A stretch of 6,746 nt of DNA from NCBI GenBank assembly GCA_003649845.1, contig QMTB01000083.1, positions 1 to 6,746 of the forward strand, in the 5' to 3' direction. This document shows, one piece after another, positions 1 to 5,694 of the stretch (positions are counted from its first letter, which is position 1; the number at the start of each line of letters is the position of its first letter). The stretch comes from Thermoplasmata archaeon (GTDB taxonomy: Archaea; Thermoplasmatota; E2; DHVEG-1). The translations under genes were made by a program, and so were the position numbers. The notes below the pieces were generated by a model. That model saw only the letters and a list, made by a program, of their open reading frames with translations, ran no database searches and was not told the origin of the DNA.

Positions 1-2
1 GA

Positions 3-23
3 ATTAGTAAAAGAAAAATATGT
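3..23 (-). terminator. T-rich putative terminator after the FKBP gene
   Basis: Read on the minus strand, the bases just past the TAG stop of the FKBP-like gene contain CATATTTTTCTTTTACT. Archaeal RNA polymerase commonly terminates at such T-rich tracts without needing a hairpin, and no strong stem is visible here. The tract lies about 17 bases past the stop codon, which is a normal position. The window ends immediately beyond it, so continuation into another gene cannot be excluded. Confidence 0.35.
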
Positions 24-39
24 GAAGTGTATTCTCCTT

Positions 40-483
40 CTAATTATCCTGATCAGTAGATATAGCTACTATTGTAACAACGAATATAAGTTTTTTACCA
101 GCTAGAGGATGATTAAAATCAATAGTAACAGTTTCATCATCCACCTCTGTGATCGTTCCAACTAATTTCTTACCTGGATAAACTTCAACAGAAACTTTTG
201 CTCCTTGGACAGGTTTAAATTCAGGGTTAAAACTATCTTTAGGTGCCTTAAGAATAAGTTTTTCATTATACGATCCAAAACCTTCCTCCGGCTGAAGTTC
301 TATAGTTTTAGAATCTCCAGGTTTCATACCAATTAGTTGTTCTTCTAAAGCTAAGAAAAGTTTACCTTCACCTACTACTAAACGTAAAGGTTGTTCTTCA
401 GTCGCCTGAAAGAAGATAGTTCCATCTTTCAATCTGCCTTCACATAAAACATCTACTATATCTCCTTCTTGTATCCCACTCAT
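40..483 (-). CDS. FKBP-type peptidyl-prolyl cis-trans isomerase, SlyD-like
   Basis: A complete 147-residue protein of the short archaeal FKBP/SlyD type, probably a cytoplasmic folding helper. The FKBP fold is split. The N-terminal part (about 1-70) contains GRLKDGTIF and the loop VVGEGKLFLALEEQLIGMKP. An insert-in-flap (IF) chaperone domain follows (about 71-120, with the typical LKAPKDSF). The fold closes with the family signature DFNHPLAGKKLIF (122-134). The His/Cys-rich metal-binding tail of bacterial SlyD is absent, as is usual in Archaea. Two positions that normally line the prolyl isomerase pocket look altered: the usual Tyr of the HYTG strand is Cys14, and the Asp of the usual VFD motif is Phe25. 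Catalysis may be weak, leaving mainly IF-domain chaperone activity; this is inference. The ATG at 481-483 is preceded at nine bases by GGTGG, a plausible ribosome binding site. The gene lies downstream of trpB2 on the same strand, separated by 119 bases with a terminator-like hairpin, so it is probably transcribed separately. Confidence 0.9.
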   Translation of the reverse strand: MSGIQEGDIVDVLCEGRLKDGTIFFQATEEQPLRLVVGEGKLFLALEEQLIGMKPGDSKTIELQPEEGFGSYNEKLILKAPKDSFNPEFKPVQGAKVSVEVYPGKKLVGTITEVDDETVTIDFNHPLAGKKLIFVVTIVAISTDQDN

Positions 484-502
484 CTTTACAAACCACCATA
501 CT

Positions 503-515
503 CTCCAAAGTGGAG
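503..515. repeat. Short inverted repeat in the FKBP leader
   Basis: CTCCA (503-507) and TGGAG (511-515) form a perfect 5-bp inverted repeat with a 3-base loop. It lies 20 to 32 bases upstream of the FKBP-like start codon, just before the GGTGG ribosome binding site. In RNA it would be a small hairpin in the 5' leader. It could be a minor regulatory stem or chance; five base pairs is little support. Confidence 0.25.
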
Positions 516-519
516 TGAA

Positions 520-550
520 AAAAATAAAAAACCCAGTTTATGAAGGGTTT
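520..550 (-). terminator. Hairpin plus T-tract downstream of trpB2
   Basis: On the minus strand AAACCC (545-550) pairs with GGGTTT (529-534) around a 10-base loop. The stem is followed directly by a run rich in T (TTTTTATTTTTTT, down to about position 518). This resembles an intrinsic terminator and lies about 53 bases past the TAA stop of trpB2, so it most likely ends the trpB2 transcript. The T-tract alone would suffice for archaeal RNA polymerase. If transcription of the FKBP gene begins at the TATA-like box at 584-592, the same element would sit inside its leader and could act as an attenuator. Confidence 0.55.
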
Positions 551-583
551 CTATTTTTTCCATTTCAATTGTATCCTCTACTC

Positions 584-592
584 TATTTTATA
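584..592 (-). promoter_or_regulatory. Putative TATA box for the FKBP gene
   Basis: The minus strand reads TATAAAATA here, preceded by an A-rich stretch (GGAAAAC) that could serve as a BRE-like element. It lies about 11 bases past the trpB2 stop and about 100 bases before the FKBP-like start. Initiation some 25 bases downstream, near position 562, would leave a leader of about 80 bases containing the hairpin and T-tract. In such AT-rich DNA a TATA-like match may be chance, and a start site closer to the gene is possible. Confidence 0.35.
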
Positions 593-602
593 GTTTTCCA
601 TG

Positions 603-1952
603 TTATTCAGGTATATCTGATAGATCCCTCATAGCTTTATCTATAAGTTCATCTGGATATTCATAGTCTTGAATAGTACCCTTATGGTAAGCATCATAAG
701 CAGAGAGATCAAAGTAGCCATGTCCACTGTTTGCAAATACAATCGTTTTTTCTTCTTTACACATCCTAGCGAAGTCAATAGTCGCTTTAACTGCATGTGC
801 TGTTTCAGGAGCAACAACAAATCCTTCTGTTTTGGCAAATAAAAGTGCAGCTTCAAAAACCTCTCTTTGATGATAGGCAACAGCCTCCATATAACCATCT
901 TTTGTAAGTTTGGATAACAAAGGAGAGTCCCCGTGATATCTTAAACCACCAGCATGTATAGCAGCTGGAATAAAACTATGACCAAGGGTATACATCTTAA
1001 GCAACGGTGTCAAACCAGCTGTATCTCCAAAATCATATCTATATCTACCTTTTGTGAGAGTTGGACATGCAAGAGGTTCTACAGAGATAACCCTTAAATC
1101 AGGTTTTTTACCAGTGATTTTATCATGTAGGAAGGGAAAACTTGCACCGGCAAAATTACTGCCGCCTCCTACACAACCAATGATGATATCTGGGTAATCA
1201 TCGATTAATTCAAATTGTTTCTTCATCTCCTGACCAATAACTGTTTGATGGAGAACAACATAATTTAAAACAGAACCAAGGGCATAATTTGTATCATCAT
1301 GTGTAGCAGCATCTTCAACAGCTTCGCTAATAGCAATACCAAGACTTCCACTTGTATCTGAATCCTCTGCTCTTATCTTTCTACCTACCTCTGTCAACTC
1401 AGTTGGACTAGGGTAAACCTCTGCACCCCAAGATTCCATGAGAACTCTACGATAAGGTTTCTGTTCATAACTACATTTCACCATATAAATTCTAGATTTC
1501 ATATCAAAAAGATTTGTACCAAAAGCAAGGGCGGAACCCCATTGACCTGCCCCTGTTTCAGTAACAAGACGTTCAATACCTTCCTTCATATTATAATAAG
1601 CCTGTGCAACTGCTGAATTTGGTTTATGACTACCAGGAGGACTAACACCCTCCCATTTAAAATATATCTTAGCGGGTGTCTTCAAAGCTTTCTCTAATCT
1701 CTCAGCTCTGTAGAGAGGAGTTGGACGCCATATGCGATATATCTCTCTTATCTCCTCAGGTATAGGAATATATCTCTCTCTGCTAACTTCCTGTTGTATT
1801 AAACCCATTGGAAATATCGCCTTTAAATCATCTGGTTTAATAGGTTCCATGGTTTGTGGATTCAAAGGTGGATCCAATGGATCTGATAAATCAGCTTGAA
1901 TATTATACCAATATTTTGGGATATCCTCCTCATCAAGAACTATTTTTTTCAC
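603..1952 (-). CDS. trpB2: TrpB2-family tryptophan synthase beta-like enzyme (PLP-dependent)
   Basis: A complete 449-residue cytoplasmic enzyme of the TrpB2 (TrpB-like) family, which condenses indole with serine to make tryptophan using pyridoxal phosphate. The PLP lysine is Lys110 in EGVSPPGSHKPNSA. The catalytic glutamate is Glu132 in TETGAGQWG; the Trp in this motif, where classical TrpB1 has His, marks TrpB2. The PLP phosphate-binding loop is GGGSN (262-266). IHAGGLRYHG (332-341), APETAHA (381-387) and SGHG (409-412) are further family signatures. The N-terminal extension (about 1-75, with DPPLNPQTMEP) is typical of TrpB2, which is longer than TrpB1 and does not pair with TrpA in the usual way. 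The start is GTG at 1950-1952, preceded at eight bases by GAGG. A stop TAA at 603-605 is followed by a hairpin and T-tract. No trpA or other trp gene is in the window. It may recycle indole or supply tryptophan on its own; deaminase-type side roles are also discussed for the family. Confidence 0.95.
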   Translation of the reverse strand: MKKIVLDEEDIPKYWYNIQADLSDPLDPPLNPQTMEPIKPDDLKAIFPMGLIQQEVSRERYIPIPEEIREIYRIWRPTPLYRAERLEKALKTPAKIYFKWEGVSPPGSHKPNSAVAQAYYNMKEGIERLVTETGAGQWGSALAFGTNLFDMKSRIYMVKCSYEQKPYRRVLMESWGAEVYPSPTELTEVGRKIRAEDSDTSGSLGIAISEAVEDAATHDDTNYALGSVLNYVVLHQTVIGQEMKKQFELIDDYPDIIIGCVGGGSNFAGASFPFLHDKITGKKPDLRVISVEPLACPTLTKGRYRYDFGDTAGLTPLLKMYTLGHSFIPAAIHAGGLRYHGDSPLLSKLTKDGYMEAVAYHQREVFEAALLFAKTEGFVVAPETAHAVKATIDFARMCKEEKTIVFANSGHGYFDLSAYDAYHKGTIQDYEYPDELIDKAMRDLSDIPE

Positions 1953-1960
1953 GCGATCAG

Positions 1961-1964
1961 CCTC
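1961..1964 (-). promoter_or_regulatory. Ribosome binding site fixing the GTG start of trpB2
   Basis: On the minus strand GAGG is followed by CTGATCGC and then GTG. GAGGCTGATC matches the archaeal Shine-Dalgarno consensus GAGGTGATC apart from one inserted base, and the eight-base spacing is ideal. This supports the GTG at 1950-1952 as the true start. The next residues (KKIVLDEEDIPKYWYN) run straight into the conserved TrpB2 N-terminus. Confidence 0.7.
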
Positions 1965-1966
1965 GA

Positions 1967-2058
1967 GTGAGCTCTTATTGAAAATTTACATTTAAATATA
2001 TCGCAAGTAGAAAGAGTAGAGTTAATATAATATGAAAACTATTTCTTTTTGAGCTCAC
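1967..2058. repeat. 8-bp inverted repeat GTGAGCTC / GAGCTCAC around the trpB2 promoter
   Basis: GTGAGCTC at 1967-1974 recurs inverted as GAGCTCAC at 2051-2058. The copies are 84 bases apart start to start, close to eight helical turns. Each half contains the self-complementary GAGCTC, which is GC-rich against the AT-rich background and was not noticed elsewhere in the window. The pair brackets the putative trpB2 TATA box, and its right half lies just upstream of the tadA promoter. It could be a paired operator with looping or a chance match; the sequence alone cannot decide. Confidence 0.35.
1991..2000 (-). promoter_or_regulatory. Putative TATA box for trpB2
   Basis: The minus strand reads TATATTTAAA, preceded by TTGCGA. 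Initiation about 25 bases downstream, near 1970, would give a leader of about 18 bases that just includes the GAGG ribosome binding site, a common archaeal arrangement. A second AT-rich candidate (TATTATATTAA, roughly 2022-2032) lies further upstream and would give a longer leader. Confidence 0.45.
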
Positions 2059-2077
2059 AAGGGTGTATGGGATGGGA

Positions 2078-2084
2078 TATAAAA
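2078..2084 (+). promoter_or_regulatory. Putative TATA box for the tadA-tadC operon
   Basis: TATAAAA sits in GGGATATAAAAGAG, the clearest TATA-like element upstream of the ATPase gene and flanked by GC-containing sequence rather than a uniform AT run. Initiation about 25 bases downstream, near 2106, would leave a leader of roughly 43 bases with the AGGGGG ribosome binding site. The right half of the GAGCTC inverted repeat ends 20 bases upstream. Confidence 0.45.
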
Positions 2085-2134
2085 GAGTGGAAAAACAAGA
2101 AAGTTTGAATTATCTATTTTCAACCATTTTAAAC

Positions 2135-2140
2135 AGGGGG
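2135..2140 (+). promoter_or_regulatory. Ribosome binding site for tadA
   Basis: AGGGGG followed by ATTA resembles the archaeal Shine-Dalgarno GGAGGTGAT and lies eight bases before the ATG at 2149-2151. It supports this start for the ATPase even though the first hundred or so residues are poorly conserved. Confidence 0.6.
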
Positions 2141-2148
2141 ATTAATAT

Positions 2149-3930
2149 ATGAATGAAGAAACATCTTATACAACAGATAATTTTGAAAGACATCTGGAGA
2201 TAGTTAAAAAAGTAGATGCATTATTGGAATCATATGATGAAGAAAGGATACCATCAATTCCTAAAAATGATGATTTTTTCGGAGAAAAAATCTCAAAGCT
2301 TTACAAACCTTGGAATCTTTATCTTACACAGGCTCTTCCAATTGAAGGAGGAGTTTTGATACAAGAGAAAAAGAAGAAAAATAAAACACATGTTAACAAT
2401 AGGAAAACAAAACCAAAGAAGAGAAAACAGCTAGAGAAGAACGAAGTTTTGAAAGATGAAAAAGAAAAAGGCTTCGGATGGAAAAACCTTGGGAAGAGAA
2501 AGATTGTATATGATGATAATCTAAAAGAATATGTATATCAAGTAATTGAACCTAAACTCAGTGAGGAAGAGAAGGAAATCAAAGAAAAGCTTATCGAATT
2601 ATTTAGATTCCAAGTAGACGTAGACGTATCAGGGATGGATGGGGATGGGAAGATAAAAGAATTATGTAGAATATTAGATAAAATTATTGAGGAGAATAAT
2701 ATTAACGTATCCAGTAATTCTAAGGACAAAATATATTACTATATATTACAAGAATTCGTTGGATATGGAAAGATAGATATCTTAATGAGAGATGATGGTA
2801 TAGAGGATATCTCCTGCGATGGGACTGGTGTACCAATTTTTATATACCACAGAGACTATGAATCTATTAGGACAAATGTTGTTTTTGAAGATGATGAAGA
2901 GATAGATTCTTTTGTAGTAAAACTAGCTCAGATATGTGGAAAACAGTTATCCATATATGAGCCTATAGTGGATGGTAAACTACCAGATGGATCTAGATTA
3001 CAGACCACGCTTTCTAAAACAGTTACACATAGCTCTACATTTACCATTCGAAGATTCAGAGAGAATCCACTTACTTTTATTGATCTAATGAATAGTAATA
3101 CACTCTCAATTGACATGGTTGCCTACTTTTGGATGATCATAGAATATGGCACATCTATACTATTTTGCGGTGGTACAGCTAGTGGTAAAACCACTACACT
3201 CAATGCTCTTTCTCTGTTTATTCCACCTTCATCAAAAATTGTATCCATTGAGGATACAAGAGAGATAAATATACCCCATGAAAACTGGATCGCTGGTACA
3301 ACAAGAGCTGGTTTTAGTACCTCCGAGACTAATAAAACAGGTAAAGATATCGATATGTTTGATCTAATAAAAGCTGCTCTACGTCAACGTCCTAGGGTAA
3401 TAATTGTAGGAGAGGTTAGAGGTAAAGAAGCTTATACTTTATTTCAAGCTATGGCTACAGGTCATCTATCATACTCAACAGTTCATGCTAGTGACATGCA
3501 AACTCTTATACAAAGACTAGAAAGCCCACCAATTTCTCTACCACGATCCTTGTTAACCTCCTTGGATGTAGTGGTTTTCCTAAAAGCAGTTAACATGGCA
3601 GATGGTAAGGTTCGTAGGAGAGTAACCAGTGTAGTGGAGATTGTAAAACAAGATCCTGAATCAGGTCGTTTAATCTCTGTTACACCATTTAGATGGGTTT
3701 CACCTCTTGATGATCGTTTTGAATATAGTGGTGGGAGTACAATACTTGATAGAATACGTAAAGAGAAAGGATGGAGTTTAGAACAGTTGAATCAGGAATT
3801 AGAGAATAGAAAAAAAATTCTTAGATGGATGCAGAAACAAGGTATTAGATCCTATAGAGAAGTGGGTAAGATAGTAGCGGAGTATAAAAAAGATCCTGAG
3901 GCTGTTTTAAAGAGAGTAGATGTCCTATGA
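2149..3930 (+). CDS. tadA: TadA/GspE/FlaI-type secretion and pilus assembly ATPase
   Basis: A complete 593-residue cytoplasmic hexameric ATPase of the type II/IV secretion superfamily, expected to power assembly of archaeal type IV pilus-like filaments. The variable N-terminus (1-73) leads into a strongly basic, Lys-rich, probably disordered segment (about 73-118), then an N-terminal ATPase domain (about 140-310) containing EFVGYGKIDILMRDDGIEDI. The RecA-like core has Walker A GGTASGKTT (341-349, Lys347), an Asp box SIEDTRE (366-372), Walker B VIIVGEVRG (417-425, Glu422) and a His box GHLSYSTVHA (438-447), all intact. The C-terminal tail (about 535-593) is helical and charged. It is the first gene of an operon: its TGA overlaps the ATG of the platform gene (ATGA). 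The gene for a FlaH-like partner and any archaellin are absent here, so a pilus/Tad system is more likely than an archaellum. The Lys-rich linker is longer than in typical FlaI. Confidence 0.94.
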   Translation: MNEETSYTTDNFERHLEIVKKVDALLESYDEERIPSIPKNDDFFGEKISKLYKPWNLYLTQALPIEGGVLIQEKKKKNKTHVNNRKTKPKKRKQLEKNEVLKDEKEKGFGWKNLGKRKIVYDDNLKEYVYQVIEPKLSEEEKEIKEKLIELFRFQVDVDVSGMDGDGKIKELCRILDKIIEENNINVSSNSKDKIYYYILQEFVGYGKIDILMRDDGIEDISCDGTGVPIFIYHRDYESIRTNVVFEDDEEIDSFVVKLAQICGKQLSIYEPIVDGKLPDGSRLQTTLSKTVTHSSTFTIRRFRENPLTFIDLMNSNTLSIDMVAYFWMIIEYGTSILFCGGTASGKTTTLNALSLFIPPSSKIVSIEDTREINIPHENWIAGTTRAGFSTSETNKTGKDIDMFDLIKAALRQRPRVIIVGEVRGKEAYTLFQAMATGHLSYSTVHASDMQTLIQRLESPPISLPRSLLTSLDVVVFLKAVNMADGKVRRRVTSVVEIVKQDPESGRLISVTPFRWVSPLDDRFEYSGGSTILDRIRKEKGWSLEQLNQELENRKKILRWMQKQGIRSYREVGKIVAEYKKDPEAVLKRVDVL

Positions 3931-5681
3931 AATCAACAAAATACTCTCAGTTTTCTTTGCATATATTTAAAAAGATAGCTAATAGATTTTTCAGAGAGGA
4001 TGGAGAAAAAAATTTGTTAATGGAGAAAGCAAATATAGGTATACATTATGAAGAATATAAAGCTTTAACTTGTATGAATACGCTAATTGCTGCTATATCT
4101 TCTATAACAGTAGCTCTCCTACTTTATCTCCTATTTCCAAGTAATTCTATGCTGCTTCTATCACTTATTTTAGTAGTTTGTATTCCTAGTATTGTAGGAC
4201 TAATTTATTGGTATTACCCATCTTATAGAATAAAATCTAGAGCTGCTGATATCGATAGATTTCTACCATATTCTATTAATTTTATCAGTACTATGTCTGA
4301 AACAGGTGTTTCACCTGGCGAGATTTTTAGAACCCTTGCTAAAACAGATATATATGGTGAAATACAAGTTGAAGCGAAGAAAATCGCAAAGGAAATAGAT
4401 ATCATGGGTATTGATAATATCACAGCTCTCAAACATGGATTAGAGAGAAGTCCTTCAAAGAAATTTAAAGCATTCCTTCAAGGTATGATTGGAACTATTC
4501 AAACTGGTAGCGATCTAAGTAGTTTCCTTACATCCAGTGTTGATAGATATCTTAGAGATGACCTATTATCTAGGAAAAAAAACTTAGAGTTTCTAGGTTT
4601 AATAGCTGAGTTATTTGTCATGGCAGTTATAGCTTTTCCATTATTCCTTGTAATAATTATAGCTGTCATGGGTTTTATAGGTAAAACAACCTCTACTCAG
4701 TTTGATGTTATATATCTCATAGCCTTTGTAATGCTTCCTCTTGCATATTATGGGTTCTATGTTCTTATAAAATCAACAACTATTCAAGAGATAGGGAAGG
4801 GTAAAAAGGAAGTTGCTTCAACTTTTAAAGAACTATATGAGAATAATAGATCATCGATACATATAATCTTCTTCTCCATAGGGTCTCTGATATTTTTATA
4901 TCTAATACTTGTTTTACTTCAAACATTTGGTTATCTAACCCTATCATTCTATCATATTTTAGAGGTATTATTCCTCTCTTTCCTAGTAATTATTGGTCCT
5001 ATTGGATTCCATAGTTATATAAACGATCAGAAAAGAAAAGAGATTCAAAATAAATTCCCTGATTTCCTTGAAAGCGTAGGTAACTCCCTTGATTCTGGTA
5101 TGAGTGTTTTTGATGCTATAAGAACTTCTTCAAAAGGTAAATACGGTAAACTTACACCAGAGTTAGAGAAGATGAAAGCAGAGCTATCATGGAATATACC
5201 TGTGAAAACTATTTTTACAAATTTCGCTCGTCGTATGAAGAACCCTTTGTTGAAGAGAGCCATTATAACTATTAATAGAGGTATAGAAATGGGAGGTAAT
5301 ACCTCGAAGATTTTCCTAGCTGCTGCAAAGGAGATAAGACAGGTTAATGATGTGAGAGAACAGAGAACCGCTAATATGAGCATGTATACCATGGTAATTA
5401 TAATGTGTTTCGTTGTATTTTTATTTATAATGTATGTTATAAATAGTACATTGTTCTCCTATTTCTTCAACTTCCAAGCCACTCAAGGTGACCTTGGCAG
5501 CGTTATTAATATAGTTGATTATAACCGTCTACATTATGCATTATACTCCTTCGTCTTCATACAAGGAGTAGGATCTGGATTATTAGGTGGCTTTTTATTA
5601 GATGGAAATCTCTCATCAGGTGTTAGATATAGTTTCATTCTTGGAATAATATCTATAATAGTGTTTAAACTATTATTTTAG
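3927..5681 (+). CDS. tadC: TadC/FlaJ-type membrane platform protein with two T2SSF domains
   Basis: A complete 584-residue polytopic membrane protein, the expected platform on which the neighbouring ATPase acts. A cytoplasmic N-terminus (1-45) precedes two membrane segments (about 47-70 and 75-97). The first T2SSF domain follows (about 105-205, with RFLPYSINFISTMSETGVSP and a later GTIQTGSDLSSFL). Four membrane segments come next (about 222-250, 260-282, 312-332, 340-362), then a second T2SSF domain (about 375-475, with KFPDFLESVGNSLDSGMSV and INRGIEMGG) and three C-terminal segments (about 486-507, 538-558, 566-583). The duplicated layout is that of archaeal FlaJ and of fused TadB-TadC. It starts at an ATG overlapping the ATPase stop by ATGA, so the two are translationally coupled; only a weak GAGAG lies upstream. 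Its TAG stop shares a base with the ribosome binding site of the next gene. Membrane boundaries are by eye. Confidence 0.92.
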   Translation: MKSTKYSQFSLHIFKKIANRFFREDGEKNLLMEKANIGIHYEEYKALTCMNTLIAAISSITVALLLYLLFPSNSMLLLSLILVVCIPSIVGLIYWYYPSYRIKSRAADIDRFLPYSINFISTMSETGVSPGEIFRTLAKTDIYGEIQVEAKKIAKEIDIMGIDNITALKHGLERSPSKKFKAFLQGMIGTIQTGSDLSSFLTSSVDRYLRDDLLSRKKNLEFLGLIAELFVMAVIAFPLFLVIIIAVMGFIGKTTSTQFDVIYLIAFVMLPLAYYGFYVLIKSTTIQEIGKGKKEVASTFKELYENNRSSIHIIFFSIGSLIFLYLILVLLQTFGYLTLSFYHILEVLFLSFLVIIGPIGFHSYINDQKRKEIQNKFPDFLESVGNSLDSGMSVFDAIRTSSKGKYGKLTPELEKMKAELSWNIPVKTIFTNFARRMKNPLLKRAIITINRGIEMGGNTSKIFLAAAKEIRQVNDVREQRTANMSMYTMVIIMCFVVFLFIMYVINSTLFSYFFNFQATQGDLGSVINIVDYNRLHYALYSFVFIQGVGSGLLGGFLLDGNLSSGVRYSFILGIISIIVFKLLF

Positions 5682-5685
5682 GAGG
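5681..5685 (+). promoter_or_regulatory. Ribosome binding site for the pilin-like gene, with a two-codon upstream ORF
   Basis: GGAGG shares its first base with the tadC stop codon. Two ATGs follow. The one at 5690-5692 reads ATG AGA TGA and stops at once; the one at 5695-5697 opens the long frame, nine bases after GGAGG. The stop of the two-codon frame overlaps the second ATG (ATGA). The class III signal peptide begins exactly at the second ATG, so 5695 is the start. Confidence 0.7.
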
Positions 5686-5694
5686 AAAAATGAG

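Noticed and set aside
641..898. An 85-codon minus-strand frame within the trpB2 region
   Set aside because: It is an alternative frame of the trpB2 C-terminal coding region. Its translation is low-complexity Leu/Lys-rich with no known motif, whereas the trpB2 frame shows conserved family motifs throughout.
2105..2123. TTGAA...TTCAA possible hairpin in the tadA leader
   Set aside because: Only five AT-dominated base pairs around a nine-base or so loop; too weak to separate from chance in this composition.
5045..5392. A 115-codon open frame on the minus strand inside the platform gene
   Set aside because: It lies wholly antisense to the second T2SSF domain of tadC, shows no recognisable family, and has no ribosome binding site or promoter that I can see. 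It is most simply a by-product of the AT-rich coding sequence.
2149..5681. Reading tadA-tadC as an archaellum (FlaI-FlaJ) locus
   Set aside because: No archaellin, FlaH, FlaF or FlaG gene is present, the ATPase gene is directly preceded by a divergent promoter, and the following gene is a modular pilin-like protein. A type IV pilus/Tad-like system fits better, though FlaI and FlaJ are homologous families.
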